Source: Zychaea mexicana
Taxonomy: Eukaryota > Mucoromycota > Mucoromycetes > Mucorales > Lichtheimiaceae
Direction: 5' to 3'
DNA: 64,000 nucleotides
Assembly: GCF_025766255.1 (NCBI RefSeq)
Contig: NW_026516731.1
Coordinates: forward strand, 183,978-247,977
A program made the translations under genes and the position numbers. A model generated the notes under the pieces. That model did no database searches. It was not told where the DNA came from and saw only the letters and a program-made list of their open reading frames with translations. The number at the start of each line of letters is the position of its first letter. Position 1 is the stretch's first letter. Below, piece after piece: positions 15,068 through 27,132 of the stretch.

Positions 15068-17404
15068 ATGACCGCACGTGGTGTAGCCAGAAGCATGTAA
15101 GCTTATCGGCTCTGTTTTCTTACAGCGGCTTTCCGTAATTCGGGAGAGGAATGAGGGAAGCTAATTCCCCCGGGTTATTTTTCATTTACACAATTGGCAC
15201 AGAAAAAACTATGCCAAGGGATTCTCTGAAGCGCAAATCAAAGTGCGGGAAGCAACTTCGAACGATCCCGGGGGACCAAGTGGTATCATTATGAATGAGG
15301 TTGCCCAGCTTACATACAACGAGTAAGGAAACCTAAAAACCCAAAGAAGAAGCGGCATAACCTATTTTTGTGTTTTAACGCATACTGTGTATAAAAATAG
15401 ACACGATTTTGTTGAAATTATGGATATGATTGATCGTCGACTTAACGACAAGGGCAAGAACTGGCGTCATGTATTCAAGGTATGAACCGTAGTAGACTGA
15501 TCGACACAATGAAAAAAAGTGTGTATGTGTGTGTGTGTAGTTTCTGGGCGGTTCTTTAACGGGAAACTCATGATGATGCAAAAAAAAATGGAGCTAGGCC
15601 TTATTAGTATTGGACTACTGTCTACATGTCGGTTCAGAAAACGTTGTGCTTTATGCCAAGGAGAATGTCTATGTGATCAAGACTTTAAAGGAGTTCCAGC
15701 ATCTTGATGATAACGGCCGCGACGTGGGTGCAAATGGTAAACATCATTCAAAAGGAGGGAAAAAACATTACAAGCAACAACAACAAACTTTGGGGTTAAG
15801 CATCGTGCGTGCTATGTCAGAGACGGAATATCAGAGAAACACACATAATCCTAGAAGAGGAATGCTCATTCTTTTTGTTTCTAATAGTGCGCCAAAAGGC
15901 CAAGGATATCACGAGTCTTCTTTTGGATGACGCTAGATTAAAAGAGGAAAGACAGTCTCGTAACGCGATGCGAGACCGCATGGCAGGTGTTGGTGACTAC
16001 ATGAACGAATCCTTATACGGACGCGGATATGATGGCACAATGACCTTTGATCGACCGAGCGGCCCAAGGTATACCAACGGCAATAACAACAACAGTATGG
16101 ACAACGACGAAGATCGCGACCTACAGCGGGCTATGGAAGAAAGTCGACGACTGGCACAGAGTGACTCTCGCGACCGAAACCAAGACGATGAAGATCTTGC
16201 CAAGGCGATCGAAATGAGCGAGCGAGAGCAACGAGAACGGGAGCGCAAGCAACGGGAAAAGTTGGAGCGAGACAATATAAAGAACTTGCTGGATGATGAT
16301 ACAGACTTGTTCAAACCAGTTAATGTCCAACAAACGGGCATGACATTTTCAGGTGTGCCACTGGGCGCACAACAGCAGCAGCAGCAGCAGCAGCACAATC
16401 CGTATCACTGGAATCAGATGCAGGCGCAGATGACAGGCATGCCACAGCAGTACACTGGTGTCGCACCATTCCAAACCAACCCAATGATGATGAGTCCACA
16501 GTACACTGGGTTCAATACCGCGATGCAAACGGGTGCTGGTTTCCCTTCATCAGCAAACGGTCTGCAGAGCATGTCCACAGGAAGCCTACCAAACACTATG
16601 TCTCCTCTTAATCCACAGCTTACATCGATGGGATCCTCGCCCATGTCTCTGAACCAGTCACAAGCACAGCAACAGACACCCGTAAAGACCGGCAGCAACA
16701 ATCCATTTGGTCCGGGATACCAGCAGCAGCAAACAGCATCATCAGTAGCATCAGCAGCAGCAACACCAGTCGCTATTCAATCACAAACGCAAACACCTGT
16801 TTCTGCTCAGCAGACAGGCATTATACACCAGCTTTCATCCTCGGCACCTAGTGCACAACCCCTACCACAGCAACCCCTTGATCCACGACATGCAAAGTTA
16901 AACACACTTCTCGCCAACAGAGAGTAAGTTTTGCTATAGGGGTTGATTATGGTGTATTATCGACTTTTGTTTTACTGATATGGTTTTTGTATTATAGCGA
17001 GGGACAAGATACATTTGGAAATACAGGCAACCTACGTGTACCAGTGTAAGTTATCAAAAAAGAAGTGACCATGTGCGATCAAGAACACGCGCTGATCTAA
17101 ACTATCCACTGGATGTCTTAGTGGCACAGGTTTTGCTAGTTCACTTGACCCACAAGCAACCGGAAAGGCCAACAGTACTGGTGATTTACTCAATCTGAAC
17201 AACCAGCCTACAGGCACGTCATTTCCTCAGGTAAATAATAAACAGCGGTGCACATTTTAGCTTATGTATGTAGGCCAAGTTGTACCACGAAATTAATCAG
17301 ATCCATCATATATTATATATATCATATCATATCAGGTTCACAATCCATTTACACCGCAATATACCGGACAACCACAGCAACAATCGACCGGATCCCTTTT
17401 CTAA
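15068..17404 (+). CDS. Epsin (ENTH-domain endocytic adaptor, Ent1/Ent2 family)
   Basis: Epsins link PI(4,5)P2 membrane, ubiquitinated cargo, clathrin and EH-domain proteins at endocytic sites. Eight exons (15068-15096, 15203-15322, 15401-15479, 15598-15736, 15888-16923, 16998-17045, 17122-17230, 17336-17404) give 542 residues. The ENTH domain starts after MTARGVARS and includes KVREATSNDPGGPS and WRHVFKALLVLDYCLHVGSE. Two ubiquitin-interacting motifs follow (DLQRAMEESRRLAQ and DLAKAIEMSEREQ). The tail is Gln/Pro-rich with repeated Q-T/Y-T-G motifs and two NPF motifs (NPFGPG and NPFTPQ). It ends STGSLF, resembling a terminal clathrin box. The 5' splice of the ENTH core uses acceptor 15597; a nearer-looking acceptor at 15607 would break the frame. 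Confidence 0.95.
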
Positions 17405-17830
17405 TTTAGTCCCGCAGTTCATATAGCTACTAGAACTTTTAAACGAACATGCTATGTACAGTATTTCTTTTTTCTTTTTGCTCCACGAGAATCTCCTTAT
17501 GTGGCTTCTACATACGCGTGATGATATGTTTACTTATTGTTTTGATCTGGGGAAAAGGGGATTTTGTGAATTGGACTCAAAAAAGAAAGAGCTGCTGTAA
17601 AGTAAATTACTGCGAGCTTGATGATTGTGCTCTGCTTCAAGTAACCTTATGTTGTTGGTAACTACATCAACTGCACAAAGTGTTTCGCCCTTGGTATATT
17701 TTCAAATGTAGCTGCTGGTTTTTACATAGTACATGGTTGGTAAACTTCAGGAATCATTTGTAATAGCCTCCGATTTACTATGCAATAACTTTTACCTTTT
17801 CGGTGTTAGCGCAAATCCAACGCTGTTATA
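17405..17830. other. Epsin 3' UTR and spacer up to the transposon
   Basis: 426 bp of AT-rich sequence with no recognised gene. The left end of the Mutator-like element begins at 17831. Confidence 0.5.
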
Positions 17831-17950
17831 GGCGTTTACGAAAATTCACGCAGACCAAAACCGGATAATTACTTATCCGAAGCAAAAAACGTAACAATAA
17901 AGTCGGGATCTCGGTTAATTAGTTTGCCGAGAAAAGTTATGAGCAGTCAT
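17831..17950 (+). repeat. Left terminal inverted repeat of the MULE
   Basis: 120 bp that match the reverse complement of 20900-21018 at most positions, including shared blocks TTCACGCAGACCAAAACCG, CGGTTAATTAGTTTGCCGAG and ATGAGCAGTCAT. Confidence 0.95.
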
Positions 17951-18051
17951 GGTTTTTTTCGGTGGTTCTTAATCTTTTACTGTGGTGTTTGTTTACAAGG
18001 GTCCCCCTCTTCCTTTTCCCCCCTTTTTGCATCGCGTCTATAATTTTTGCC

Positions 18052-20424
18052 ATGTCTTTAAACAACCCTACCAATGCTGCCGGTCCCATTACTGAAGCTG
18101 TGCAATTGCTTGGTGACCCCGACCTCTACCGCACGGGTTGCAGAAAAACGAAACCGTTTGCCCTTTTTGCCGGTAGAACAAGACCGTACAGGACGTGTAT
18201 TGTCTGTCGTGACAGACAGACACCGAGAATGCCAGTTTCACTCGACTCAATGATCTTCATTGACGAGTTGGGAAACTTTTATCCCTTTGCTGTCCGTAAT
18301 TCAGTTGGTGATGTCGTTACTGAGGTCTTCTCTTTTTCGGGCTACATCGTTTACGAGGATGAAATGCGCACATGGTCAGATCAGCGTATAATTACACGTG
18401 TGTTGGAAGCAGTGCAGCTCTGTGACAACTACAGATATGATGTGATGAACACTGGCGACCCAGCACTTCGTGAAGCCATTCACCGCAAGATGCGTTCAAT
18501 CTGTAGCTATACAAAATCAGGTAAGCTAATCAACCGGTCAAAAAAGGCATTCGATAAAAAGGAACAGATAGGCAAAGTGTTTGCGTGCAGTTTCGTTGAA
18601 ATCGGATTAATTTTATATGTTAGATCCCTGTTCGTGAGCGCCAGCGTGTCATCCAACGGATGGAAACATTCATTTGTCAAGGATTTGTGCACGGTGTGAT
18701 CGATCGGGATCTAGGAGCGATCGAGCTTACTGTTCGCCATCCATCGCAACATGCAGCCGCTCCAGCTCCACGCCCGGAAGGTGTGTCGCGTGAGGTGCTT
18801 GACTTCATTGCAGCACGTGCAATGACTCGTTCAGCGCCAGATATTCATAATGATATCATCGATGAATGGGGCTATCATGCAGCAACGGCGGCACAAGTGT
18901 ACTACTGGTGGGGCTAGACGTTCCGTACGCGGTATATGCTAGACGATGACCAGTTTGTTTCCGCCCAGCTCTTGATACAGCAGTATACAAATCAAGGATA
19001 TACGGAGGTAAGTAGATTAATACAGAAAACAGAACTCACCTTCTGTAGACCTGTTTTTGCTCTAGTAGATTATTAGAAAAACGTAGTGTTTTTGCCTTAT
19101 TGTATGAATAAAAAATAGATTTATTCTGACACTGCTGATGGTATTGTTGCTGTGGGTTTCGTCACTCCTTTTTTTGCCCCTTTGGCTGGTTGTGTTCATG
19201 TGGAAGAGTACCATATCGACTCCACTTTTAAGACAAATCGTGCTGGTATGGAGCTATATGGTGTCATTGCCAATGTGAATGGTGCTGGATTCCCTGTTGC
19301 ATATATGCTTTGTGACACAAGCAATGCAGACGCCACAATCGAGCATCCAAAAACACAAACCTTGGAGCGGTTTTTGGGAGAGCTCAAAGAAAGGGGACTA
19401 GAACCAGAGTTCATGTTTAGTGATGGTGATGCTGCGCAACTTAGTGCGATCCAGGCGACATGGGATAGTCGTCGTTGTCTACGTCAATGTCTTTGGCATA
19501 TAGAGCATTCTATGGAAAGGAAACTTTCCTCTAGAAGAAATGCCACATCCACTTACTATGACGTCCAAGAAGCGATGGTCCAATTCCCGTTTGTCTCGCG
19601 TCAATTCACACCGTCCGCCACCACTGATTTGAATCGCATTATGTGTGATAAACCAAGAAGAGAGGAGATGCTGAAGATGGTGGGCAGGCACTACAGCCGT
19701 CATCCGATGATGGCTGAAGGTATTCATAACACGTGGTGCAGAGATATTAGGTAGATGTATAAACACTCATTGATATACTTATACACCTGTTTCTGTCATT
19801 CTTTTGCTTGGTTTTAAATATAATAGGGAAAGTATTTGCTAATCCTAACGATATATGGCAACAATGCGCCCAGGAGATGTACGACTACTGTGTTATGCAT
19901 TATCTGCATCATGCATGGGCTTATATGTTTCGCCGATTTTACCAGCTTGACAAGTGGATAACATGGGCAGCTAGCTCTGTCCCTGATCGCATCCCACTGT
20001 CAAGAATAACCATGCTTGTCGAAGCACACTGGAAAGTGCTTAAGCGTAATCATATGTATACGTACAACCGTGCTAGATTGGATCTCTTGGTATTCGTCAT
20101 TATACATAGCTATATACCAAAGCTAATTGACCGTTTCAATACCGAGATCGTGCTTCGTCAAAACCTGACACGCTGGGAGAAAGGATTTATCCAAGAATGG
20201 AACGCGGCATTTCTTCGTGCAAACTACATAAACCCAAACCTGGTTCAAGGCACATGGTATACATCGGTGCAACGCTGGACATGCGGTTGTCCGTCGTTTG
20301 TTAAAGTACATCATACTTGGTATGTAAACACATTGTGCGTGCTTTTCATAATCGGCAAATTGCCCAACGCGAAAAATACGTTGCCAGAACATGTAGACCT
20401 CCTTTCATCAGAATACTACCGGTA
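18052..20424 (+). pseudogene. MULE transposase, damaged copy
   Basis: Start chosen at 18052 (MSLNNPTNAAG). The catalytic core gives the three acidic residues of a MULE DDE domain: D in HIDSTFKTN, D in FSDGDAAQLSAI followed by CLWHIEHSME, and E in MLVEAHWKVLKRN. A C-terminal WTCGCPSF resembles the start of a SWIM zinc finger, but I do not see the second C-x-H half. Introns are plausible at 18521 (good GTAAGC donor), 19008 and 19720; splicing 19719 to 19827 restores EGKVFANPND. Lesions: an in-frame TAG at 18915-18917 within YYWWG-stop-TFRTRY, and no acceptor that joins exon 1 in frame to the VRERQRVIQRM sequence at 18626. The 3' terminus past 20424 (Pro/Thr-rich frame at 20515) is uncertain. 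Confidence 0.82.
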
Positions 20425-20899
20425 AACATCAAATACATAGATTGTAGATAGTCTTTAGGAGCGCAAATCTTGGTCAGGGTAAGCTTATTTCTTTCTCTTC
20501 TATTTATTGAACAGCCTCAAGAAAACCCCTTCCGTGGTATGTTACTCCCTCGTCATTCTTCCCTCGACCTAAGCACCACCACGGCCACTGCCACTTCTTT
20601 GCCCACACCAATGACCTCATCAACACAGCAACCGCCGTGGCCCAGCAAACGAAGATGTGCGACATGTTTAGCTTTCTTTCCTGTTTTTCTTTCTTCCTCT
20701 CTTTTATATACTTCTTCTTTCTTCTTATCTGTACCTTATTTTTCTTTTTATCAATTCTGTTCTAAATTATATTGTTCTGCTTGGTTTATATACAAATTTA
20801 TTTTAAAGTTGTTTTTATTTTGTGCATCGTTGTCGCATAATATAATTGAGTGAGCGATCTATTGGTAAGTGCTTTGTGCCTTGCGTAATTATGTAACAA

Positions 20900-21018
20900 A
20901 TGACTGCTCATATTCTTCTCGGCAAACTAATTAACCGAGATCTCGACTTAAATGTTACGTTTTTTGATTCGGCTAAATAATTACTCGGTTTTGGTCTGCG
21001 TGAATTCTCGTAAACGCC
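20900..21018 (-). repeat. Right terminal inverted repeat of the MULE
   Basis: 119 bp, inverted relative to the left terminal repeat, ending CTCGTAAACGCC at 21018. Differences from the left copy are scattered substitutions plus a one-base length change. Confidence 0.95.
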
Positions 21019-23307
21019 TTAGGCAGGTACGTACATGATCACTGTTGTCAGCATCTCCTTATTTGGCTAGCTGAAACCGATCCAGACTGCATGAAAAGCA
21101 ACACACTATGAAGTGACTTGTTCCGATCAGACCATGACACTTGTTTGCTTTTACTCTACTTTGCAAACACGACAAGGCCTCTTATCTGAAATAAAACATA
21201 CAACAGTGAACTACAAGACCGTGGCTAGAAAATGGTACCAATATCGCCACAGCTTAGATGGGGAATATCCATAATGAAAGAGCAAAGAACTTGACGGCTC
21301 TTTTGGCAATTCCTACGCATCTTGCTCGTGAAAACTGTCAAGCGATTATCGCCCCTTCTTTTGGGTCATTCGAACGTAGACGTATATATACGACACTGCG
21401 TATTTTTTTCTCTGAAAATTTTCTCTCTTTTTCTTTATTGTCTTCCATCAATACAGTATTGCCACTCAATAGGCATACCCGTGCGATTGTTCATCCAAGA
21501 AGCACGGCCATGCTTTCCTCCTGCTGCGGCTGCGCCAAGGTTCTGTTTTTATTATGAATGGTATGTGATGTTGTTTCTTCTATACAACAAATGGTGTACA
21601 TACGTTGTTTCCACAATCATCGTCGCCTTCAATTCCCTCTATTAACCTTTTACGACATCCTTGTGATAGATGACCATCTCCGCTTTGTGCTACACAAGAA
21701 GGATCCTCGTCGCAATATGCAAGCTGGTTCTCCAAGATCTCAGAAGAGAAGGATCGTAAGTTTTATGTTTGGCAATTGGGCAATGGGCTAGGTAATTGTG
21801 AAATGACCGTGTGTAAATGGTTTTAAAAAGAGTGGCTAATCACAGTTGGCATTTGTGTAAAATTAGCATTTTTCATATATCTCCCTCTGAGCAAGTATCA
21901 TTATCTCCTTCCGCGTGCTGTCAGTGTAACAAGGTCAACGTGAGTATTATTACAGTCAAAGGGTTGCTCGGACAGATGAAGAAAGATGCAAATGGATAGG
22001 ACAAATGCTGGGGACTGCGCCATAGGATGATTGATACTCATCGTCACCACGGATGTTTCATAGGGCACACATTACGATATTTCTCTTACTCGGTTAGTAG
22101 TGTGAGTACTAAAAAATGTACGGCATTCTATTTTCTTTGGGATGATGGGGTATACTGGATGTGGGCATGATGATTGCTGAGGTATATATGCTAGCCGCTT
22201 ACACCTTTCTCTTTTCTTTTTTGACTTGTATATTGAAACTTATGGCAGCAAGGACAAGGCGTACAAGGTTAGGAAAAGAGCCATCCGTTGATTTCGTGTT
22301 GCCATTCGTCTCTGCTGTGTCCACCGTTCAGACCTATCATGTCATCACTCGTGTGATAATCAAGACACCTCACACCACTGCCTCTGCTGCTGCTGCTACT
22401 GAGTCTCTTGGCTGTCACTAGTTTCCACCACTGTGCTACTCCCGGCCTGAGAAACCTGTCAAAGAAGTTTACCTACTATGCTCAAGATGTATCCACCATC
22501 CATCCATCCATCCATCACAGACAGTGGTTGAAATCACTCCATCTTTGTTCTCAAGCAAGCCAGGCCTTCTCCTGTGTCTAGGGACAAGCTAGTTGCCGTC
22601 ATCCTGTTGCTCAAGCTGCTGTTTCTCGTGGTCAACAAGTCCATCTCGCTTCTTGTTGCTTCTCGTGCTGTCAAGTTGAAGGCATGGCCCAATGAAGGAT
22701 GAAAGAACAAGGATGGTTGCACAGTGTGATCGCTGCTTTATTACTGTAAGTACAGTACATCATTTCATCAGTTAATTTGGTGTGTGTGTCTCGTCTTAAT
22801 GTACGTTGTCTGTCTAGCAAGACTGCTAACTGCCTTAATTTCTTTCTTTTCTGTTGCCCAAAGGGGCGGGCCTTTTAGGCTCGCTCCTTTGTTTTTGTCA
22901 GGCTACTACTGGGAGCACAACGCCCGAGCAAAGGGCATTTATGTTGCTTGCTTTCCAGTGTTATATCGCACGTTCGATGAAGCTTCGGCTGAGTTCGTGC
23001 AACGAGTATGGGATTGACGATGTTTCGGCAGAGTCTTTCTCATATGTTGTGGGACGCACCGTCGGCATGCCGGCGCAGGTTTCGGGAAGCCTTCTTTTCG
23101 GAGAGGGCGAGCCCCGTTGCTTAAAAACGTGTAAGTTCTTTTCCTTCTTTTTCATACGAAAATACTCGGCATGCGTATGTCGGACAGTGAAACTCATCCG
23201 TGAAATTTTTGAAACGCCTTCCCTAGCACAAATCCAAGTGGTTTTAAAAATAGGGCCTTAAAACTTTAGTTTCTCTATCCCTGCAGAACGCACGTTTAGA
23301 TACAACT
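21019..23307. other. Gene-poor stretch beside the transposon, possible decayed repeats
   Basis: About 2.3 kb with many stops and no frame I can assign. Stretches such as 21890-22100 and 22850-23110 read for 60-100 codons between stops on the + strand without a recognised motif. A (CATC)n run lies at about 22495-22516. Position next to the MULE makes old repeat debris likely, but that is inference. Confidence 0.4.
22495..22516. repeat. (CATC)n tetranucleotide repeat
   Basis: Five tandem CATC units in the gene-poor region downstream of the MULE. Confidence 0.85.
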
Positions 23308-26300
23308 ATGCGATCAATCGTATCTCATTTGAAATCTGTACCGACAGCACAATTGCGTGTGTCCACCAAGTATACGCCAACGTCAGCAAGAGCCTTACTT
23401 CGTACTCAGGAAACCTCGCGCGCGTTCACCACACGATCGTTGCCTCGACCTTCTTCGTCATTGCTGACTCAATCGCGTCTTCTTAAAGGACGTGTCAATA
23501 TCAATGAATTGCATACTTCCCGCGTCACTCAAGCCACGATCCCAAAATTCACAAATCGTCTTAGTAATGAAAAAAGTCCATATCTTTTGGTAAGGAGTTT
23601 TTTTTTTCTCGGTTGTTGGACGGGGTTAACCTTATTGTTATGCCTCTGTTGTTGACATCATTTTCTATATTCTGCTTATATGAAGCAACATGGTAAGGTG
23701 ACACAAATTGGTCAATGACACAGACTTGTTTTTGGCTTTAATTAATCGATGATTTTCTATGCAACCACATGTACTTTTTAGCCCACAACCCTGTAAGTAG
23801 GACCCTTGTTTTGGCTTAGTCATCCGGTGTTGGGTTGAACTGGGTTAGATTGGATGGTCAGAAAATAACATTCATGTGGTTATGATTTAAAGGTTGATTG
23901 GTATCCCTGGGGCAAGGAAGCATTCGATAAGGCTGTCAAGGAGAATAAGCCTATCTTCTTAAGTATCGGTTATAGTACTTGCCAGTAATGTATCTCATTG
24001 AGAAGTTCTGAATTGATGTACGCGTAAATGTTGCTAACGCCAATAATAACCATTGATAGTTGGTGTCATGTTATGGAGCACGAATCGTTTGAAAATGAAG
24101 AGACTGCAAAATTCATGAACGAGCACTTTGTAAACATCAAAGGTTAGAGGAGCCTATCCATGACATTCGATGAGGAAAATTAGATAATGAGGAAAATTGA
24201 CTGATTACCATATGTGTATGTGTGCATCTAGTCGACAGAGAAGAAAATCCAGCTGTCGACAAGCTCTACATGACGTATATTCAATTGATCTCTGGACGAG
24301 GTGGCTGGCCAATGTCTGTCTTCCTTACACCCGAACTATCGCCTTTCTTTGGTGGCACTTATTTCCCTCCAGGGGACCAATACGGCACACCAGGTTTCCG
24401 CAACCTACTAGCTCGCGTTGCTGAAATATGGGAAGCTGCTGACGACAAGGTGAGAGAAGATGCCTCCGGAACAATCGCCCAACTTCGAGCCTACGTCAAC
24501 TCAAAGCCTGCTGGTACGGAAGATGCTGCAAGCCAGCTCCATCCAGAGAACTTGGTATCAGCGGCATTCAATCACTTTGATGACAATTTTGATACCGCGA
24601 ATGGTGGTTTTACTGGTGCTCCCAAATTTCCCACACCAGTCCAGTTGCAGTTCTTGTTTGAGTACTTTGCTTACTTGCGCAAAGACAAAAGCACTGAACA
24701 TAATGCGCAAAAGGCGCTTGAAATGGCTTTGTTCACGCTCAAGGTACATAAATTTTTCAAGGCATACATCTGTCGTTTGTATTATAAATATTTGGCTTAT
24801 AAAGAAAAAAATGTAATGATATAGAAAATTTCAATGGGCGGTATACGCGGTAAGATTTGGTTTGGCATATCTAAGTTTTCACATAATTGTTGTCACATTT
24901 GCCAGTATATGTATATGCTAATGAGTGTATTGATGGAACAGACCATATCGGCAGCGGATTTCATAGGTAACTATTGCATATTCATTTGTAAAGCCACATG
25001 TCAACCGAGATTACTCACAAATGACCTACAGATACAGCACAGACAAGTACTGGCACGTACCCCATTTTGAAAAGATGCTTTACGACCAGGCCCAGTTGCT
25101 CTCTGCCTACACTTCCGCATACCTGATCACTAGAGACCAAGGTTTTGCAGATGTAGCCAAGGATATTGTGCACTATATTGCCCGTGATCTCCAGCATCCT
25201 CAAGGCGGTTTCTACTCTGCTGAAGATGCAGACTCGTTCCCAACAGATCAATCTAAAAAGAAGCTTGGTATGTAGCTTTACTGAGTATAAAGGTGACAAA
25301 GGTTCATTAGTATGGTTATCTATTGATACATTCACTGTTATGTTTTACAGAAGGAGCCTTCTATGTTTGGGAGATGCCACTGCTGGAAGAAATTCTCGGG
25401 TCCAAAGCAGCCAAAGTATTTAACAAATACTACGGTGTTAACAAGGATGGTAATGTCAACCCTGCTCAAGATCCGCATAATGAGCTTGTTAACCAGGTAT
25501 GTTGGAAAAAACGATGCAGTTATGCTACCACTATTTGTGATGTTTCCTTGGTCGCTTACTGATCTATTTTTCGTTTTGGAAAAGAACGTGCTTGCAGAGC
25601 AAGAATCAGTGGATAATGTCGCCAAAGAGTTTGGCATGTCCTCGCAAGATGTGGGTTCCATTCTCAACGAGTCCAAGGAAAAATTGCTAAAGTACAGAGA
25701 GGAGCAGAGACCGAAACCTCACTGTGATGACAAGGTACTGTCCCCTATAATAAAAGCTGTCGTTGAATAGTATCTAACCAGGTTTTTATCCTCTTATTTT
25801 AGATCCTCACCTCTTGGAATGGTTAGTGAATATATCATTAAGGAGCAGCATGAAATAGTAATCTTTGTTTATTAAACCTGGTGATGAAACTTTCATAGGA
25901 CTGATGATTTCTGGTCTTGCACAAGCAGCCAATGCTTTCCAAGACAAAGAGATTTTGAAACTGGCTACCAATGCCGCCGACTTTATCCAACGAGAACTCT
26001 ACAAACAACAGACTGATACCTTGTTACGCAGCTATAGAGCTGGCCCCTCTGATATTGAAGGTTTCCTCGACGACTATAGGTAAGCCAATATCTAATTGAT
26101 ATTAATCTTCTTATTTTTTAACCGTCCTTCAAAAAATGATACAGCTATATGGTTCAAGGTTTGTTGGATCTATACGAAGCGACTTACGACGAAAAGTGGA
26201 TTCAATGGGCTTATGATCTCCAACAAAAGCAAAATGAATTGTTTTACGATTCCGATAAGGGTGGTTACTTTAACGTACAAGCAAGTGACAAGAGCATTCT

Positions 26301-26972
26301 TGTGCGCCTTAAGGATGGTAAAAAAAATTAGTAATTTCTAGCTACTGTGGATTCGTAGCAATACTGGACACAAACTCAATCTCGTTTTATAACTATTTAG
26401 AACAAGACGGTGCCGAACCTTCAGCGTAAGTATAAGATATCAAGCCAGTAATAAAAGATCATGAAAATTTACTAACTATATAACCTTTTTAATCCTATTT
26501 AGCAATGCTATTTCCTTGAGAAACCTCGTTAGACTCGGTACTATCTTAGAGCAAGAAGATTACGTGGTCAAGGCGAGAAATACCATTGGATCTTTCAGCA
26601 CTAGCATTTCCCAATACCCTTTTGCTATGCCTGCACTTTTGGGATCATTCCTTTTGATGGTGAACGGTGTAAAGCAGGTAATTAGGAAAAGAAGCTAGTT
26701 CTTGTTCACCGTTACTGAACCTATCATACTAGATTGTGCTGACTGGCACGGATGAGAGCCAGTTAAAACCATTCAAGGAGACCATTTCTCAAGCATTCGT
26801 TCCAAACAAGGTTTCAATCCAGGCTAAAAAGGGTGGTCTTATTGAGCAAAAGAATCCAATTGTAGCGCAGCTAGCAGATGATAGTAAGGCAGCAGCCTAT
26901 GTTTGCGAAAACTTTACTTGCGGATTGCCTGTTGAAGATGCGAAAACACTTCAAGCCAAGATTGGAAATTAA
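23308..26972 (+). CDS. Thioredoxin-fold DUF255 / six-hairpin protein (SPATA20, bacterial YyaL family), probably mitochondrial
   Basis: Seventeen exons sum to 2382 nt, 793 residues: 23308-23589, 23686-23692, 23782-23792, 23893-23984, 24060-24142, 24232-24743, 24825-24849, 24942-24966, 25032-25267, 25351-25496, 25585-25734, 25803-25821, 25899-26079, 26145-26317, 26401-26425, 26503-26677, 26733-26972. The family signature is complete: [18 protein letters not shown], then the thioredoxin-like [23 protein letters not shown] and [12 protein letters not shown], followed by a glycosidase-like alpha/alpha toroid ([41 protein letters not shown]). The first about 80 residues are Arg/Ser/Thr-rich with almost no acidic residues, which resembles a mitochondrial presequence. 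The biochemical role of this family is poorly established. Confidence 0.95.
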
Positions 26973-27132
26973 AAGAAAATTATAATGGGTTTTATTGCTC
27001 AAAGGAATACAATAAAAAGCCCCCCATTTACAAACAAAGCAGATTGGGAGAAAATGTGATAAGTAGCTTTGTGAGAGTGAGGCACTGTCTTGCTATGCAA
27101 CGACGACACCGACAACGCACGATACGTTTGAT

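Larger units (their letters stand above)
17831..21018 (+). mobile_element. Mutator-like (MULE) DNA transposon, 3.19 kb, probably non-autonomous now
   Basis: The element is bounded by long terminal inverted repeats, 17831-17950 and 20900-21018, both starting GGCGTTTACGA when read inward and both ending ATGAGCAGTCAT. Between them lies a single transposase gene with a MULE-type DDE domain. The nine bases on each side (17822-17830 and 21019-21027) differ, so I see no 8-11 bp target-site duplication. The element may be old, or its flanks rearranged. An in-frame stop and a doubtful splice in the transposase suggest this copy cannot move itself. Confidence 0.9.

Noticed and set aside
15541..15607. 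Apparent non-canonical splice in the epsin ENTH domain (SLT triplet without splice sites, acceptor at 15607)
   Set aside because: Using the acceptor at 15597 gives K-ALLVLDYCLHVGSE in frame, so no anomaly is needed.
15997..16398. Minus-strand frame with a poly-Cys start
   Set aside because: Antisense of the epsin poly-Gln and charged region.
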